Source: Phytoactinopolyspora halotolerans (GTDB lineage Bacteria > Actinomycetota > Actinomycetes > Jiangellales > Jiangellaceae). From it: a DNA stretch of 64,000 nucleotides. Numbering within the stretch: position 1 is the stretch's first letter; each line of letters opens with the position of its first letter. Under the pieces are notes generated by a model. It had not been told where the DNA came from. It did no database searches and saw only the letters and a list, made by a program, of their open reading frames with translations. Shown here piece by piece: positions 32,943 through 41,888 of the stretch. The position numbers were made by a program, and so were the translations under genes. The stretch covers positions 62,001 to 126,000 of the forward strand of contig NZ_JAAGOA010000018.1 in assembly GCF_010550675.1 (NCBI RefSeq), written 5' to 3'.

Positions 32943-33974
32943 TCATGCGAGTGGAAATGGCGGCTGCCACCACGCCGGCGACCGCTGCAGCTCGACCCGG
33001 TCGACCCACTTGACCCACCAGTAACCTCGGCGGCCCGGTGCGACCAGCCGTAGCGGGAATCCGTGCCGGCGGGCGAGTGGTACGCCGCCCATCGCCGTCG
33101 CAAGGAGCAGCCGATCGATCTCATCAACCGGGAACCGGATCCAATAGCCGGTAACGGAATGCACGAGCAGGCTCCGCGCCTCGCCAACGTCCCGTATGAG
33201 GGACGAGACTGGGACGCCCGTCCAGTCCTGATGCGCGTACCACCCAGACGTACAGTCCAGCGTCGCCCGGAGCGGCGTCGTGTGTGCCGCCACCTCGGGC
33301 AGAGTCAGCTCGTACGCACCGTGGCCGTCAACGACGCTGAGCCGCCATTCATCGAGGTCGACCTCGGGGGCGGTGTCGTTGAGCCAGATGGTGCTCGGCA
33401 TCGAGGGCGGATCGAACGAGCCGATCTCGTGTGAACCGGTGAATCGCCGCTCTCCGCCGGGCAACCCAGCGAGCCGGACGGTTGAGTCGGTGATGAGGTA
33501 CAGCGCCGTCGCCGCGGCGCTGAGCAGGCCCGCTCGAAGCGCAACCCGGCGGGAAAGGTCTGTCTTGCGGGGCCGGCTCCTTCTGGCGACCGCGTGCCAG
33601 ATGAGCAGTGGAACGAGCGCCAGCGCGGCGGCAATGTGGACCCACAAACCGTGCTGCCCACCGATCGAGCGGATCAGCCCGGTGGAAGAGCCCAAGCCGG
33701 CCACCACGGTCATGACAGCGAGCATGGCGAGAAGCAGGGACGCCCACCTACTGCGACGGGCCCGACCCAGCCCACGACGGACGACGCGACCCTTCCATGG
33801 GATCAGCAAGATAACCGCCATGGCCGCGACACCATGCCCGATGACCACCCACCGGCCGTGTGATGAACCGGTCGCCACCGCCCCGGTGCCGGTGGCGAAG
33901 GCCAGCAACAACGCGATGAACAGCGCCACGTTCGTCTGCCGAGGCGACAGCATCTGCTTGATCTTCGGGTGCAC
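32943..33974 (-). CDS. Molybdopterin-dependent oxidoreductase fused to a cytochrome b561-like membrane domain
   Basis: 343 aa. About four membrane helices (residues ~15-130), with His47, His113 and His127 placed as possible heme ligands (VVIGHGVAAM, WVHIAAALALVPLLIWHAVARR). The C-terminal ~170 residues have the sulfite-oxidase molybdopterin fold: LPEVAAHTTPLRATLDCTSGWY with Cys241 as the molybdenum ligand, then WTGVPVSSLI and GFPLRLVAPGRRGYWWVKWVDRVEL. It may move electrons between a periplasmic-side substrate and the quinone pool. No separate cytochrome partner gene is adjacent. Confidence 0.8.
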   Translation of the reverse strand: MHPKIKQMLSPRQTNVALFIALLLAFATGTGAVATGSSHGRWVVIGHGVAAMAVILLIPWKGRVVRRGLGRARRSRWASLLLAMLAVMTVVAGLGSSTGLIRSIGGQHGLWVHIAAALALVPLLIWHAVARRSRPRKTDLSRRVALRAGLLSAAATALYLITDSTVRLAGLPGGERRFTGSHEIGSFDPPSMPSTIWLNDTAPEVDLDEWRLSVVDGHGAYELTLPEVAAHTTPLRATLDCTSGWYAHQDWTGVPVSSLIRDVGEARSLLVHSVTGYWIRFPVDEIDRLLLATAMGGVPLARRHGFPLRLVAPGRRGYWWVKWVDRVELQRSPAWWQPPFPLA

Positions 33975-34062
33975 GGCCGCTCCTCGCCCCGTTCACTCAA
34001 TCGTCGATCACTGCGATCTTCTGGTTGGGTTTGATGCAGAGCCGGCAGCGGATCGAACTGCC

Positions 34063-34644
34063 CTACGCCGCTACGTGATCCGGAGTCTTGGTGCGAGCGG
34101 TCTCGTGCAACGCCGCTGACAGCCACACCAGCGCTATCCCTGTGACGATGTGGGTCGCGCTGATCAACGGACTGTCCGGAAGCGGAGCGAGGAGGGCGAT
34201 CAGGGGGAACGCGAGGACGTAGGCGACAGCTGGGATTCTGGGATAGACCCGTGCGCGCACCATAGAGAGCCCGAACAGCACAACACCGACGCTGAACACG
34301 AGGGCGCTGACGAGAAGGGCGATCCGGGAGATGCCGGCCAGGTCATCGACTTCGATCACTTCCTCGATCGGGAAGAGGACCAGGTTCAGGGTGTAGCCGG
34401 CGCCACCGAACAGGCCGAGCCCGACCAGGTTGACAGCGAAGCCGACGATGCCCAGCCGACCACTCGCGCGAAGCTGGCCCAGATGCAGGCCGACCACCAG
34501 GGGGAGTCCCAGGGCGGGAGAGAGCCCGAGCGCGGCACTTGTCGCCGTCGTCTCGCCGGCAAAGATCTCGAACACGCTGGCTAGCGCGATGAACAGCCCG
34601 GCGAAGATGCCGCTGATGGCGCCGAAGCGCAGCAAAGATGTCAT
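34063..34644 (-). CDS. Six-helix membrane protein, unknown function
   Basis: 193 aa with about six hydrophobic helices (GAISGIFAGLFIALASVFEIF, FAVNLVGLGLFGGAGYTLNLVLF, IALLVSALVFSVGVVLFGL, VAYVLAFPLIALLAPLP, ISATHIVTGIALVWLSAAL). No family recognised. Divergent from the two-component genes with a palindrome between them, so it is a likely target of that system. Confidence 0.65.
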   Translation of the reverse strand: MTSLLRFGAISGIFAGLFIALASVFEIFAGETTATSAALGLSPALGLPLVVGLHLGQLRASGRLGIVGFAVNLVGLGLFGGAGYTLNLVLFPIEEVIEVDDLAGISRIALLVSALVFSVGVVLFGLSMVRARVYPRIPAVAYVLAFPLIALLAPLPDSPLISATHIVTGIALVWLSAALHETARTKTPDHVAA

Positions 34645-34723
34645 GCGGCGACCGTAGGAGCCGCGGACCGGGCTCGGACAGTGCCTGATTGCCGCACTTG
34701 TAGCCGCCTTTCACCCCGGCACT

Positions 34724-34737
34724 GTGCCGATCGGCAC
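34724..34737. promoter_or_regulatory. Palindrome GTGCCGATCGGCAC
   Basis: Perfect 14-bp palindrome in the divergent region upstream of the histidine kinase. A candidate site for the NarL-type response regulator encoded downstream. Confidence 0.45.
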
Positions 34738-34787
34738 CTGTCTGCTGGTCCATCGACCGGACCCACACAAGGCCGTACGCTCTATGC

Positions 34788-35978
34788 ATGTCGCCAGCCG
34801 CGTTGGATGCCAGACTCCATGCGGGTTTCCCCGCCAGACCGGTGCCGTGGATTTCACCGGTGCTCTACGGCGTCGTCGTGGTCGCCGGGGCATTCGCCGG
34901 AGTCACCGGCCTCGGGGACACCAGGTATGTGCCGTTCGTGACCGGCTTGACCCTGCTCATGGCGCTGGATGTCGCTGAGCGCCGCCGGTACCCGGCGATG
35001 ACGCCGACCGTCCCGGCGATCACGCTGCTCGTCGCTCGGCTGGTCCTCTTCGTTGCGGTGGCCGCCGCCGACGGCTCCGGCCTGTCCCGGGTGCTGTTCC
35101 TGCTGTTGCCGTTCACCGCGTACTTCGCGTTCGGCTGGAAGGTGAGTATCGCCCTCGGCCTCGTCAGTCTCGGATTGCTCGTGATCGGCTTCGAGTTGAC
35201 CGTCCCGCAGTGGTACGGCGAAGTCGAGCAGGTCTCCGATCTGCTGATGTTCGTCGTCGGGCTGGCATTGACCATCGCGATGGCCTCGGTCGCCGTGGAA
35301 GAGCAGCGCGGCAGGGCGCGGTTGGAGCAGTCCCATGCCCAGCTGCGCACCTACGCCTCACGAGTCTCTGAGCTGTCTGCGGCGGCCGAGCGGAGCCGGG
35401 TGTCACGCGACATCCACGACGGGCTCGGACACCACCTGACGGCCATCACCCTCCTGCTGGAGAAGGCCACGACGTTCCTCGACCTCGATCGCGCCGCCGC
35501 GCGGCAAGCCCTTGACGACGCCAGCCGCTCGGCACGGCGCGCGCTCGAGGACGTACGGCACTCGGTGCGCACGCTACGCGCCTCGACCGAGCCGTTCCAC
35601 CTCTCGGCGGCGCTGAACGACCTGGTTCGCGAGGCTGACGGCGGTGAGCTGTCGGTCAGCCTCGACTTCTCCGGAGATGAGAGCCGGTGTGATCCAGCCG
35701 CCCTGATCACGCTCTACCGGGCCGCTCAAGAGGGCATCACCAATGCCCGCCGCCACGCCCACGCGTCCCACGTGTGGGTGACCGCCAGCTGTGACGACGA
35801 GAATGCACACCTGGTAGTCGCCGATGACGGGTGCGGATTTCCGCCCGAGCGTGAAGGCTACGGCCTACTCGGAATGCGTGAGCGTGCGCAGCTCGTGGGC
35901 GGTTCGGTCGAGGTGGTCAGCGGGCCGGATGCAGGCACGCAGGTGATCGTGACCATCCCGCACAAGGTGGCCGTGTGA
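34788..35978 (+). CDS. NarL-type sensor histidine kinase (HisKA_3)
   Basis: 396 aa. Five or so membrane helices in residues 20-175, a coiled segment (EQRGRARLEQSHAQLRTYASRVSELSAAAERSR), then the HisKA_3 box SRVSRDIHDGLGHHLTAI with phospho-acceptor His210, and an ATPase domain (AAQEGITNARRHAHASHVWV, VADDGCGFPPEREGYGLLGMRERAQLVGGSVEV). GTGA overlap with the response regulator. No extracellular sensor domain of note, so it may sense the membrane. Confidence 0.92.
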   Translation: MSPAALDARLHAGFPARPVPWISPVLYGVVVVAGAFAGVTGLGDTRYVPFVTGLTLLMALDVAERRRYPAMTPTVPAITLLVARLVLFVAVAAADGSGLSRVLFLLLPFTAYFAFGWKVSIALGLVSLGLLVIGFELTVPQWYGEVEQVSDLLMFVVGLALTIAMASVAVEEQRGRARLEQSHAQLRTYASRVSELSAAAERSRVSRDIHDGLGHHLTAITLLLEKATTFLDLDRAAARQALDDASRSARRALEDVRHSVRTLRASTEPFHLSAALNDLVREADGGELSVSLDFSGDESRCDPAALITLYRAAQEGITNARRHAHASHVWVTASCDDENAHLVVADDGCGFPPEREGYGLLGMRERAQLVGGSVEVVSGPDAGTQVIVTIPHKVAV

Positions 35979-36655
35979 CCGACGAGGCAGAACGTGTCCC
36001 ACCGCCCGTGCGCGACATCCGCGTTGTTGTCGTCGACGACCAGAGGCTGATCCGGGAGAGCATCGAGTCCTTGCTGGACATACAGCCTGGCATCGCGGTG
36101 GTCGGTACCGCCGCCGACGGCAGGCAGGCAATTGACGCCGTGCTCACTTTGGAGCCGGACGTCGCCTTGATGGACGTGCGGATGCCCACCATGGACGGCA
36201 TCGAAGCGGTCGCCGTCCTGCGTGGGCGGGCTCCGAACTGTCGGGTGGTCATGCTGACCACGTTCGACGACGAGGAGTACGTCGTGCAGGCGCTCCGGGC
36301 CGGCGCCAGCGGATACCTGCTCAAAGACCGTCCGGCGCAGGAACTTGCCGATGCGGTACGAACGGCGCACGCCGGCGTCGTCCAGTTCGATCCGGCCGCA
36401 GCCGCCCGGCTCACGGTGGCGCTCGACCGTCCCGGCAACTCGCCGAGCCGAGAACCGGCCGGCCATCCGCTGACCGCAAGGGAGGTCGACGTACTACGCC
36501 TCGTAGCCACCGGCTCGACCAACCGTGAGATCGCCGAGCGCCTCTACCTCAGCGAAGGGACCGTCAAGAACCATATCTCCAGGATCCTGAACCGGCTGGG
36601 TTTGCGCGATCGCACTCAGGCCGCGCTCTATGCGCGCGATCAAGGCTTGGTCTGA
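35975..36655 (+). CDS. NarL/LuxR-family response regulator
   Basis: 226 aa from GTG 35975, overlapping the kinase by 4 bp. Receiver domain with acidic pair (VVVVDDQRL), phospho-acceptor Asp67 (VALMDVRMP) and Lys in SGYLLKDRP; LuxR HTH PLTAREVDVLRLVATGSTNREIAERLYLSEGTVKNHISRILNRLGLRDR. Activated by the adjacent kinase. Confidence 0.93.
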   Translation: MTDEAERVPPPVRDIRVVVVDDQRLIRESIESLLDIQPGIAVVGTAADGRQAIDAVLTLEPDVALMDVRMPTMDGIEAVAVLRGRAPNCRVVMLTTFDDEEYVVQALRAGASGYLLKDRPAQELADAVRTAHAGVVQFDPAAAARLTVALDRPGNSPSREPAGHPLTAREVDVLRLVATGSTNREIAERLYLSEGTVKNHISRILNRLGLRDRTQAALYARDQGLV

Positions 36656-36866
36656 CCCTTTCGGAATTTGCTCCCCCGCCGCCTGACCTTCGTGTCCGCT
36701 TCCGGAGAATCTGGCGCAGCATACCTGGACGTCCGCCCGCATCCTTCCTACCGTGACTCCGGGTCAGAGAGCATGAGCAGCCCTCACACGGCTTTTCACA
36801 CGTCTCAAGGCGAGGGTTTGTCGCTAGGTCCGCCGACCGCGGAACTCCGAAGGAGAGGGGACAGCC

Positions 36867-37094
36867 ATGCCGTTGATCCAGGTGAAATTGATCGAGGGTG
36901 TCTTCGACGAGGCGCAGAAGCGAACGATCGTGGAACGGCTCACCGACACGATGGTCGACATCGAAGGGGAGAACATGCGCCAGGTGACCTGGGTGCTCGT
37001 CGAGGAGGTCAAGAGTGGGCACTGGGCCATCGGCGGCCAGCCGCTTGCCACGGCCGACGTGAAAGCCCTAGCTGCGGGCGTGCCTGCAGGCTGA
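36867..37094 (+). CDS. 4-oxalocrotonate tautomerase-family protein
   Basis: 75 aa. Starts MPLIQVKLIEGVFDEAQKRTIVERLTDTMV, so processing exposes catalytic Pro1, the hallmark of the family. Later residues VTWVLVEEVKSGHWAIGGQPL match the usual hexamer-forming strands. RBS AAGGAGAGGG precedes. Tautomerises enol/keto pairs; substrate unknown. Confidence 0.85.
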   Translation: MPLIQVKLIEGVFDEAQKRTIVERLTDTMVDIEGENMRQVTWVLVEEVKSGHWAIGGQPLATADVKALAAGVPAG

Positions 37095-37123
37095 CACCCG
37101 AAGAGCCGTGCGTCTGCAATCCG

Positions 37124-37159
37124 CCGGTGCGTCTCAACAAACGCGTTGAGACGCACCGG
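37124..37159. terminator. Perfect 15-bp hairpin after the tautomerase gene
   Basis: CCGGTGCGTCTCAAC (37124-37138) and its exact complement (37145-37159) around AAACGC. Thirty bases past the stop codon; no T-tract. A regulatory palindrome for the downstream operon is an alternative. Confidence 0.6.
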
Positions 37160-37255
37160 TGGCCGTTTGCGCGCGCCCAGGCTGATCCACTCGGGGTCAC
37201 ACGCTTTCTCACACGGTCCCACGAGACCGTGGTGCCACTGACGAGGGAGGTCACC

Positions 37256-37672
37256 ATGACAATCACGATGAGCCGCATCGAGACGCAGCCGTACCCGGCC
37301 AGCAACAGTGACGCGGACGGCGTGCTGGGCACCCTGCATGACACCCTTGACACCGTCTCGGAGCTGGACCCCGATCTATTGCACTCTGACACCCTCGCCG
37401 GCCACGCGATCGTGACTCTCGCCGGGGCGGCGCGGGCGGCTGTCACAGCCCTGGGTACCGCGTCCGGAACCGCCCTGCGTGAAGCGTCCGGTGTGGTTGT
37501 CGTCCGTGACCTGGTCGCCGCCGTGTCCCTTCTGGAGCTCGCGGTGTCACGACGCGGTGGTCCTTCGGACCCCCGTGCGCTGGAGCAGATCGCGCGCAGA
37601 GCGAACACCGCGTACGGCCGGCTTCTGCTTGCGGCTCCGTCGGCGACCAAATCGGGCGTACCATGCAGGTGA
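37256..37672 (+). CDS. Uncharacterised 138-aa protein preceding the SARP regulator
   Basis: ATG 37256 with GAGGGAGG seven bases upstream. Predicted mainly helical (AIVTLAGAARAAVTALGTASGTALREA, VVRDLVAAVSLLELAVSRRGG). No signal peptide or recognised motif. The SARP-BTAD regulator starts 14 bp after its stop, so they are very likely one operon. Confidence 0.65.
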   Translation: MTITMSRIETQPYPASNSDADGVLGTLHDTLDTVSELDPDLLHSDTLAGHAIVTLAGAARAAVTALGTASGTALREASGVVVVRDLVAAVSLLELAVSRRGGPSDPRALEQIARRANTAYGRLLLAAPSATKSGVPCR

Positions 37673-37686
37673 ACGGGAGGGCGCCC

Positions 37687-39519
37687 ATGGTGACGATCAA
37701 GTTGCTCGGGCGTCCGGCAGTCTTCGGCGACGGAGTCGAGCTGGACGGGCCACGCGGCAAGAAGGGCTGGGGCCTCCTCACGTACTTGGTGAGCAACGGC
37801 GCCGCCGTCCCGCGTGAGCGCCTCGTCAGGCTCCTGTTTCCGGACGCCCAGGATGGCCTGGGTTCCTTGCGCTGGAACCTTGCGGAACTTCGCCGCATCA
37901 CGCGAGAGCCCCACACGTTCGCCGGGGACCCGGTGACGCTGTCCTTGACGCGCGACGTGCAGGTCGACATACACCTTCTGGCGGCGGCCCCGTGGTATGA
38001 GGTGATCGACCAGATCGACCTGTCCGCACCGCTCCTCGAAGGGCTCGCGTTCCCGTCGTGCGCGGGCTTCGAACTGTGGCTCGAGGGGGAGCGGCAACGT
38101 GTCGTCGCGCTTGCCGCGGCAGCTCTCCGGGAGGCCGCACGCGACGAGATCGCCTCTGCCCGGGCGGACGAAGCGGTGGGGCACGCCCGGAGGCTGGTCG
38201 CGCTCCAGCCATGGGACGAGAACTGCCATGAGCTTCTCGTTCGTGCGCTCGCCCAGTCTGGCGATGTCGCCGGAGCCCGTGCGCATGTCGAACTGGTCAC
38301 TGAGTCGTTCCTTGACGAGCTCGGTGTTGCTCCGTCCCGTTCGGTGAGTGCCGCAGCGGAGCCGCTGATGGCCCGTCCTGCACAGGCCAGCCGGACGCGC
38401 ACGGAAGCACAGCTGCAGGCGGGCATGACCGCCGTATCGGCCGGCGCGTCGGACGCCGGGATTGGGTCGCTGCGGCGCGCGGTGGCCGGCGCGAGGGCAG
38501 TAGCGGACCCCGAGCTCCTGGTGAGGGCACTGATCCACCTAGGCAGCGCCCAGGTTCACGCCGTCCGCGGCACCGACGAGGCAGGCGGGGCGGCACTCAG
38601 AGAGGCCGTCGCCGTCGCGGAACGCGTCGGACGTCCTGGCCTCGCAACCGGCGCCTGCCGGGAACTGGCGTGGGTGGAGTTCCTCCGCTGCCGCTTCGAA
38701 CCGGCCGAGCGTTGGCTGGACCGTGCCATGGCAACCGTGGGCGCCGACGATTCGGAGCGAGCCTGGATCCTGCTCACGAAAGGCTCTCTGCGCAGCGACG
38801 CCGGACGTTACGAGGAGGCGATACCGCTGTTCCTCGACGCCGTGCGGCACGCCGAGTATGGCGGTGATCTGCGGGCGCGCGCGATGGCATTGACCCACCT
38901 CGGGCGACTGCGGCTGCTGCGCGGTGAGGACGATCTGGCGTCCGAACACCTGGAGCAGGCCCGAGCACTGGCGGATCAGGCAGGGTGGCTCACGTTCGCG
39001 TCGTACCCGCTGTCCTGGAGCGCCGAATTGGCCATGCACGCTGGTCGTATAGATGAAGCAGCGGAATTGTTCAGCAGTGCCCATGCCCTGGCTGTGGAGG
39101 TCGGCGACCCGTGCTGGGAGAGCCTGGCCTGTCGGGGTCTCGGGCTGGTCGCGGCCGAGCGCGGGGAGCACGCCACTGCCGCTCGTCTGTTGTACGACTC
39201 CCGCATGGCATGCCGACGCGTCAACGACGCATACGTCTGGCTGGAGGCATACGGGCTCGCAGCTCAGGTGGCCCATGCGGTGGCAAACGGACTGGGTGGA
39301 GTCGAGGCACTGATGGACGACCTGGATCAGCTGGCGTCGAAGCACGGCATGCGGGAGCTCCAGGCGGAAGCCGCGATGTTCCGGGTCTCCGCGGGCATGA
39401 CCGACGCGTTGGAGGCGGCCCGGAGCCACGTCGCTTGCGTCGACAACCCGGTGCTCTCCGCACGGCTCGTTCGGCTGGAGGCCACTCTGGCCGAATCCAC
39501 CGCCAAGGTGCCGTCGTAG
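37687..39519 (+). CDS. SARP/BTAD-type transcriptional regulator with TPR-like repeats
   Basis: 610 aa from ATG 37687 (GGGAGGG upstream; ATG 37663 is a weaker alternative overlapping the previous gene). N-terminal OmpR-like winged helix (IKLLGRPAVFGDGVELDGPRGKKGWGLLTYLVSNGAAVPRERLVRLLFPD ... LRWNLAELRR), then BTAD (ALQPWDENCHELLVRALAQSGDVAGARAHVELV) and a long helical repeat array (~270-560, e.g. GRYEEAIPLFLDAVRHAEYGGDLRARAMALTHLGRLRLLRG). No NB-ARC ATPase domain. SARP proteins usually activate secondary-metabolite or stress genes; the target is not evident. Confidence 0.87.
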   Translation: MVTIKLLGRPAVFGDGVELDGPRGKKGWGLLTYLVSNGAAVPRERLVRLLFPDAQDGLGSLRWNLAELRRITREPHTFAGDPVTLSLTRDVQVDIHLLAAAPWYEVIDQIDLSAPLLEGLAFPSCAGFELWLEGERQRVVALAAAALREAARDEIASARADEAVGHARRLVALQPWDENCHELLVRALAQSGDVAGARAHVELVTESFLDELGVAPSRSVSAAAEPLMARPAQASRTRTEAQLQAGMTAVSAGASDAGIGSLRRAVAGARAVADPELLVRALIHLGSAQVHAVRGTDEAGGAALREAVAVAERVGRPGLATGACRELAWVEFLRCRFEPAERWLDRAMATVGADDSERAWILLTKGSLRSDAGRYEEAIPLFLDAVRHAEYGGDLRARAMALTHLGRLRLLRGEDDLASEHLEQARALADQAGWLTFASYPLSWSAELAMHAGRIDEAAELFSSAHALAVEVGDPCWESLACRGLGLVAAERGEHATAARLLYDSRMACRRVNDAYVWLEAYGLAAQVAHAVANGLGGVEALMDDLDQLASKHGMRELQAEAAMFRVSAGMTDALEAARSHVACVDNPVLSARLVRLEATLAESTAKVPS

Positions 39520-39647
39520 CGCTCCCGTGCCGGTGCCACATGGCGGTGAGCGCGTCAGCCGGTCCGAGGTGTCGGAGCCTGCACGGTATGAGGGCAGGCT
39601 CCCGAGTGCCTGGCCGCCCTGGGTTGTCCAGCCGACGGCGAGTTCGG

Positions 39648-39675
39648 AGTTGACTTCAGGTTGACCTGAAGTGCC
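39648..39675 (+). promoter_or_regulatory. MerR-type operator-promoter upstream of the methyltransferase gene
   Basis: ACTTCAGGT-TG-ACCTGAAGT (39653-39672) is a perfect 9-bp-arm palindrome starting inside a TTGACT -35 (39650-39655). Spacing to the -10-like CAGGCT at 39675-39680 is 19 bp, the over-long spacer typical of MerR-regulated promoters. The MerR gene at 40436 is the obvious regulator. Confidence 0.7.
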
Positions 39676-39724
39676 AGGCTGGCGGTGCTGTTCTGAGTGA
39701 TGCTGTTCAGGAAGGGATGTCCCC

Positions 39725-40363
39725 GTGTCGAATCGCCTTTTCGGTGTCTTGAACGGCTTGGTGCATCGCCACCGTGATGAGGACTTCGGAGGTAGCGCCA
39801 GTGAGTCTTATGACCGGTTGGCCCGGCGTACTCTCGGTAGCCTGTACCGGCGGGTCTGTAGCGACGTCGTCGGCATGGCGCCGCCTGGCGGGGTGATCGC
39901 GGACGTCGGTGCCGGTACTGGCAGGCTTTCCTCCCTGGTGGCCCAGGGCCGTGAGGACCTGGACGTGCATGTAGTCGATCCGTCGGCCGACATGGTGACC
40001 GTGGCGGAGCGGGTGGCCCGCGACGCCGACGTGGCCGACCGTGTCCACCTGCACGTCGCCGACGTGGCCGGGTTGCCGTTGCCGGCCGACAGCGTTGACG
40101 TGATCGTCTCTACCCTGAGCATGCATCACTGGCCCGATGTTCCAGCCGCGGCGGCTCAGCTTCGGCGGGTGCTACGGCCGGGCGGCAGGCTCCTCGTGGT
40201 CGATTTCCGTTTCGCGCCGTTCCGCGACCTCGACGACGCATTGCGGACGGCTGAGAATCCGGAGTGGACGGAGATCACGATGGCGAAGGTCCGGCTACCG
40301 TGGTATCCGTTCGCGCCCTATGCGCGGCTGCTGGCCCGAAGTGCGGGGCCCGCGGCGTCTTGA
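39725..40363 (+). CDS. Class I SAM-dependent methyltransferase
   Basis: 212 aa from GTG 39725 (AGGAAGGGA upstream). SAM-binding motif I VIADVGAGTGRLSSLVA, motif II DVHVVDPSADMV, and post-motifs VSTLSMHHWPDVPAAAAQLRRVLRPGGRLLVVDF. Acceptor unknown. Followed after 72 bp by the MerR gene that likely controls both. Confidence 0.85.
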   Translation: MSNRLFGVLNGLVHRHRDEDFGGSASESYDRLARRTLGSLYRRVCSDVVGMAPPGGVIADVGAGTGRLSSLVAQGREDLDVHVVDPSADMVTVAERVARDADVADRVHLHVADVAGLPLPADSVDVIVSTLSMHHWPDVPAAAAQLRRVLRPGGRLLVVDFRFAPFRDLDDALRTAENPEWTEITMAKVRLPWYPFAPYARLLARSAGPAAS

Positions 40364-40435
40364 GTTGTTCGGCGGTGTTCGGCGGCGACGTGGGTGAGTG
40401 GCCACGGGCTCGCTCGTGGCGGTAATGAGAGCGTG

Positions 40436-40852
40436 ATGCGCAACAGCGACGTAGACGAATTGAGCATCGGCGAGTTGGCCGACCGGTTCGGGTTGGCCAC
40501 CCATGTGCTGCGGCATTGGGAGGACGTGGGCGTCCTGATTCCGGCTCGGCGGCAGGCTGGGCGACGTCGGTACTTCACGGACCAGGTCGCCGATGTTGCG
40601 ATGATCTTGCTTGGCCGGGACTGCGGCCTCAGCCTGGGCCAACTGCGCCGGTTGATGACGGTCGCCAGCCGGGATGAGCAGCGCGCTATCCTGCTCGACC
40701 ACGTCGCGCTGCTGCAACGACGCGTCGCGGCCGCGCAGACCGCGCTCGATCTCGTAGGGCATGCACTCACGTGCGACGCGGACGACGTGACGCGATGTCC
40801 CGACTTCCGTCGAAAGCTGGATGGCTACGGGGCCGGCCCCCGGTGCACCTAG
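40436..40852 (+). CDS. MerR-family regulator
   Basis: 138 aa from ATG 40436. Winged HTH at the N-terminus: LSIGELADRFGLATHVLRHWEDVGVLIPARRQAGRRRYF, then the dimerisation helix and a C-terminal tail LTCDADDVTRCPDFR with two cysteines that might sense a metal or thiol. It should bind the TTGACTTCAGGT site at 39648 and possibly the sister site at 42695. 3' end overlaps the convergent hydrolase gene by 4 bp. Confidence 0.88.
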   Translation: MRNSDVDELSIGELADRFGLATHVLRHWEDVGVLIPARRQAGRRRYFTDQVADVAMILLGRDCGLSLGQLRRLMTVASRDEQRAILLDHVALLQRRVAAAQTALDLVGHALTCDADDVTRCPDFRRKLDGYGAGPRCT

Positions 40853-41886
40853 CCATGGGCGGCGGCGAGAAGTGCTCGTATCGCGTCGTCGAGCACTGGT
40901 CCGGTGGGGAGGGGATCGTTCGGGTCGTTCCACATCGCTATGACGGCCCGATCGTGCGAGTCGTCGATGAGCCGGTATGTGAGGGCGAGGACTCCCGGTT
41001 CCGAGCCGCCCTTGAACCAGGCGTGGTTCCATGTGTCCGACAGGTCCTGCGGTATGCCGGGGTTCGCGGACAGGATGGCGTCGATCGGCTCCAGTCCCGG
41101 GGTGTCGGCCAACGCCGCGAGTTCGCGGATGGTGGTGCACAGATCCGTCGGGGTAGCGAACCACTCGACGGACTGCACCAGCCGAGGGCTCGAGAGGTCG
41201 AGGTTCGCCACGGCCGTTGGGTCTTCCTGCCATGGGAACGGTGCTCGGTCGGCGAGATCGGTGAGGAAACGACGGCGTTCGCCGACTCCGTCGAGCGCCT
41301 CGTACTCGGCGCCGAGCTCGGGTGCGACGAACTTCAGGCGAGCCATGTCGGCCGTGGTGAGCAGTGGGATGTTCTGCTCCGAGGACGCCGGCGCGACCTC
41401 GGCGATGACGGCTTCGACCGTCTGGGCGCCAATGAGTGAGATCAGATGGTCGGTCGCGCTGTTGTCGGAGATCGAGATCATCAGCTCGGCCGCGTGCCGC
41501 ACCGTCACGGTGGATCCGTCCGGGACGGTGTACAGCTCGCCACTGGGATCGCTGCGTAGCTCGTCGCGTACGACCAGGTCGTCGTCCCATGACAGTCGCC
41601 CGCCGGCGATCGCGTGGCCGAGCGCGATGAGCACCCACAGCTTGAACGCCGACGCGATCGGGAGCGCCTGCTCGTGAGCGACGCCGTCGACGAGTCGGCA
41701 GCGACCGTCGTCGAGATCGAAGACGGCATACGCGACGTTGGGTGCGAGCGCCATGATCGGGCCGTCGGCTGCCGCGGCCGATATCGGGGGCGGTCCGTCA
41801 GGGGTGTCGACGTGGCTGGAGGCGCAACTGCCGGCGACCAGGATCGTTGCGATCACAGTACAGCCGAGGAGCCGTCTGGAGATCAT
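40849..41886 (-). CDS. Lipoprotein serine hydrolase with class A beta-lactamase fold
   Basis: 345 aa from ATG 41886. Lipobox VAGSC (Cys21). Beta-lactamase/transpeptidase-type motifs: SxxK as Ser79-A-F-Lys82, SDN at 140-142 (ISDNSATDHL) and a KGG box WFKGGSEPGVL in place of KTG. The omega-loop Glu is not obvious. Could be a divergent class A-like enzyme, a D-Ala-D-Ala-type peptidase or an esterase; antibiotic hydrolysis is not established. Appears leaderless: its ATG is 7 nt after a -10 hexamer. Confidence 0.85.
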   Translation of the reverse strand: MISRRLLGCTVIATILVAGSCASSHVDTPDGPPPISAAAADGPIMALAPNVAYAVFDLDDGRCRLVDGVAHEQALPIASAFKLWVLIALGHAIAGGRLSWDDDLVVRDELRSDPSGELYTVPDGSTVTVRHAAELMISISDNSATDHLISLIGAQTVEAVIAEVAPASSEQNIPLLTTADMARLKFVAPELGAEYEALDGVGERRRFLTDLADRAPFPWQEDPTAVANLDLSSPRLVQSVEWFATPTDLCTTIRELAALADTPGLEPIDAILSANPGIPQDLSDTWNHAWFKGGSEPGVLALTYRLIDDSHDRAVIAMWNDPNDPLPTGPVLDDAIRALLAAAHG

Positions 41887-41888
41887 GC

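Noticed and set aside
32656-33018. Minus-strand frame next to and overlapping tRNA-Lys
   Set aside because: Overlaps the tRNA and has no recognised domain or ribosome-binding site.
37124-37159. CRISPR-like repeat
   Set aside because: Single inverted repeat, no array; no CRISPR arrays or cas genes anywhere in the window.
40849-41886. Calling the serine hydrolase an antibiotic-inactivating beta-lactamase
   Set aside because: The KTG box is replaced by KGG and the omega-loop Glu is not evident; only the fold is supported.
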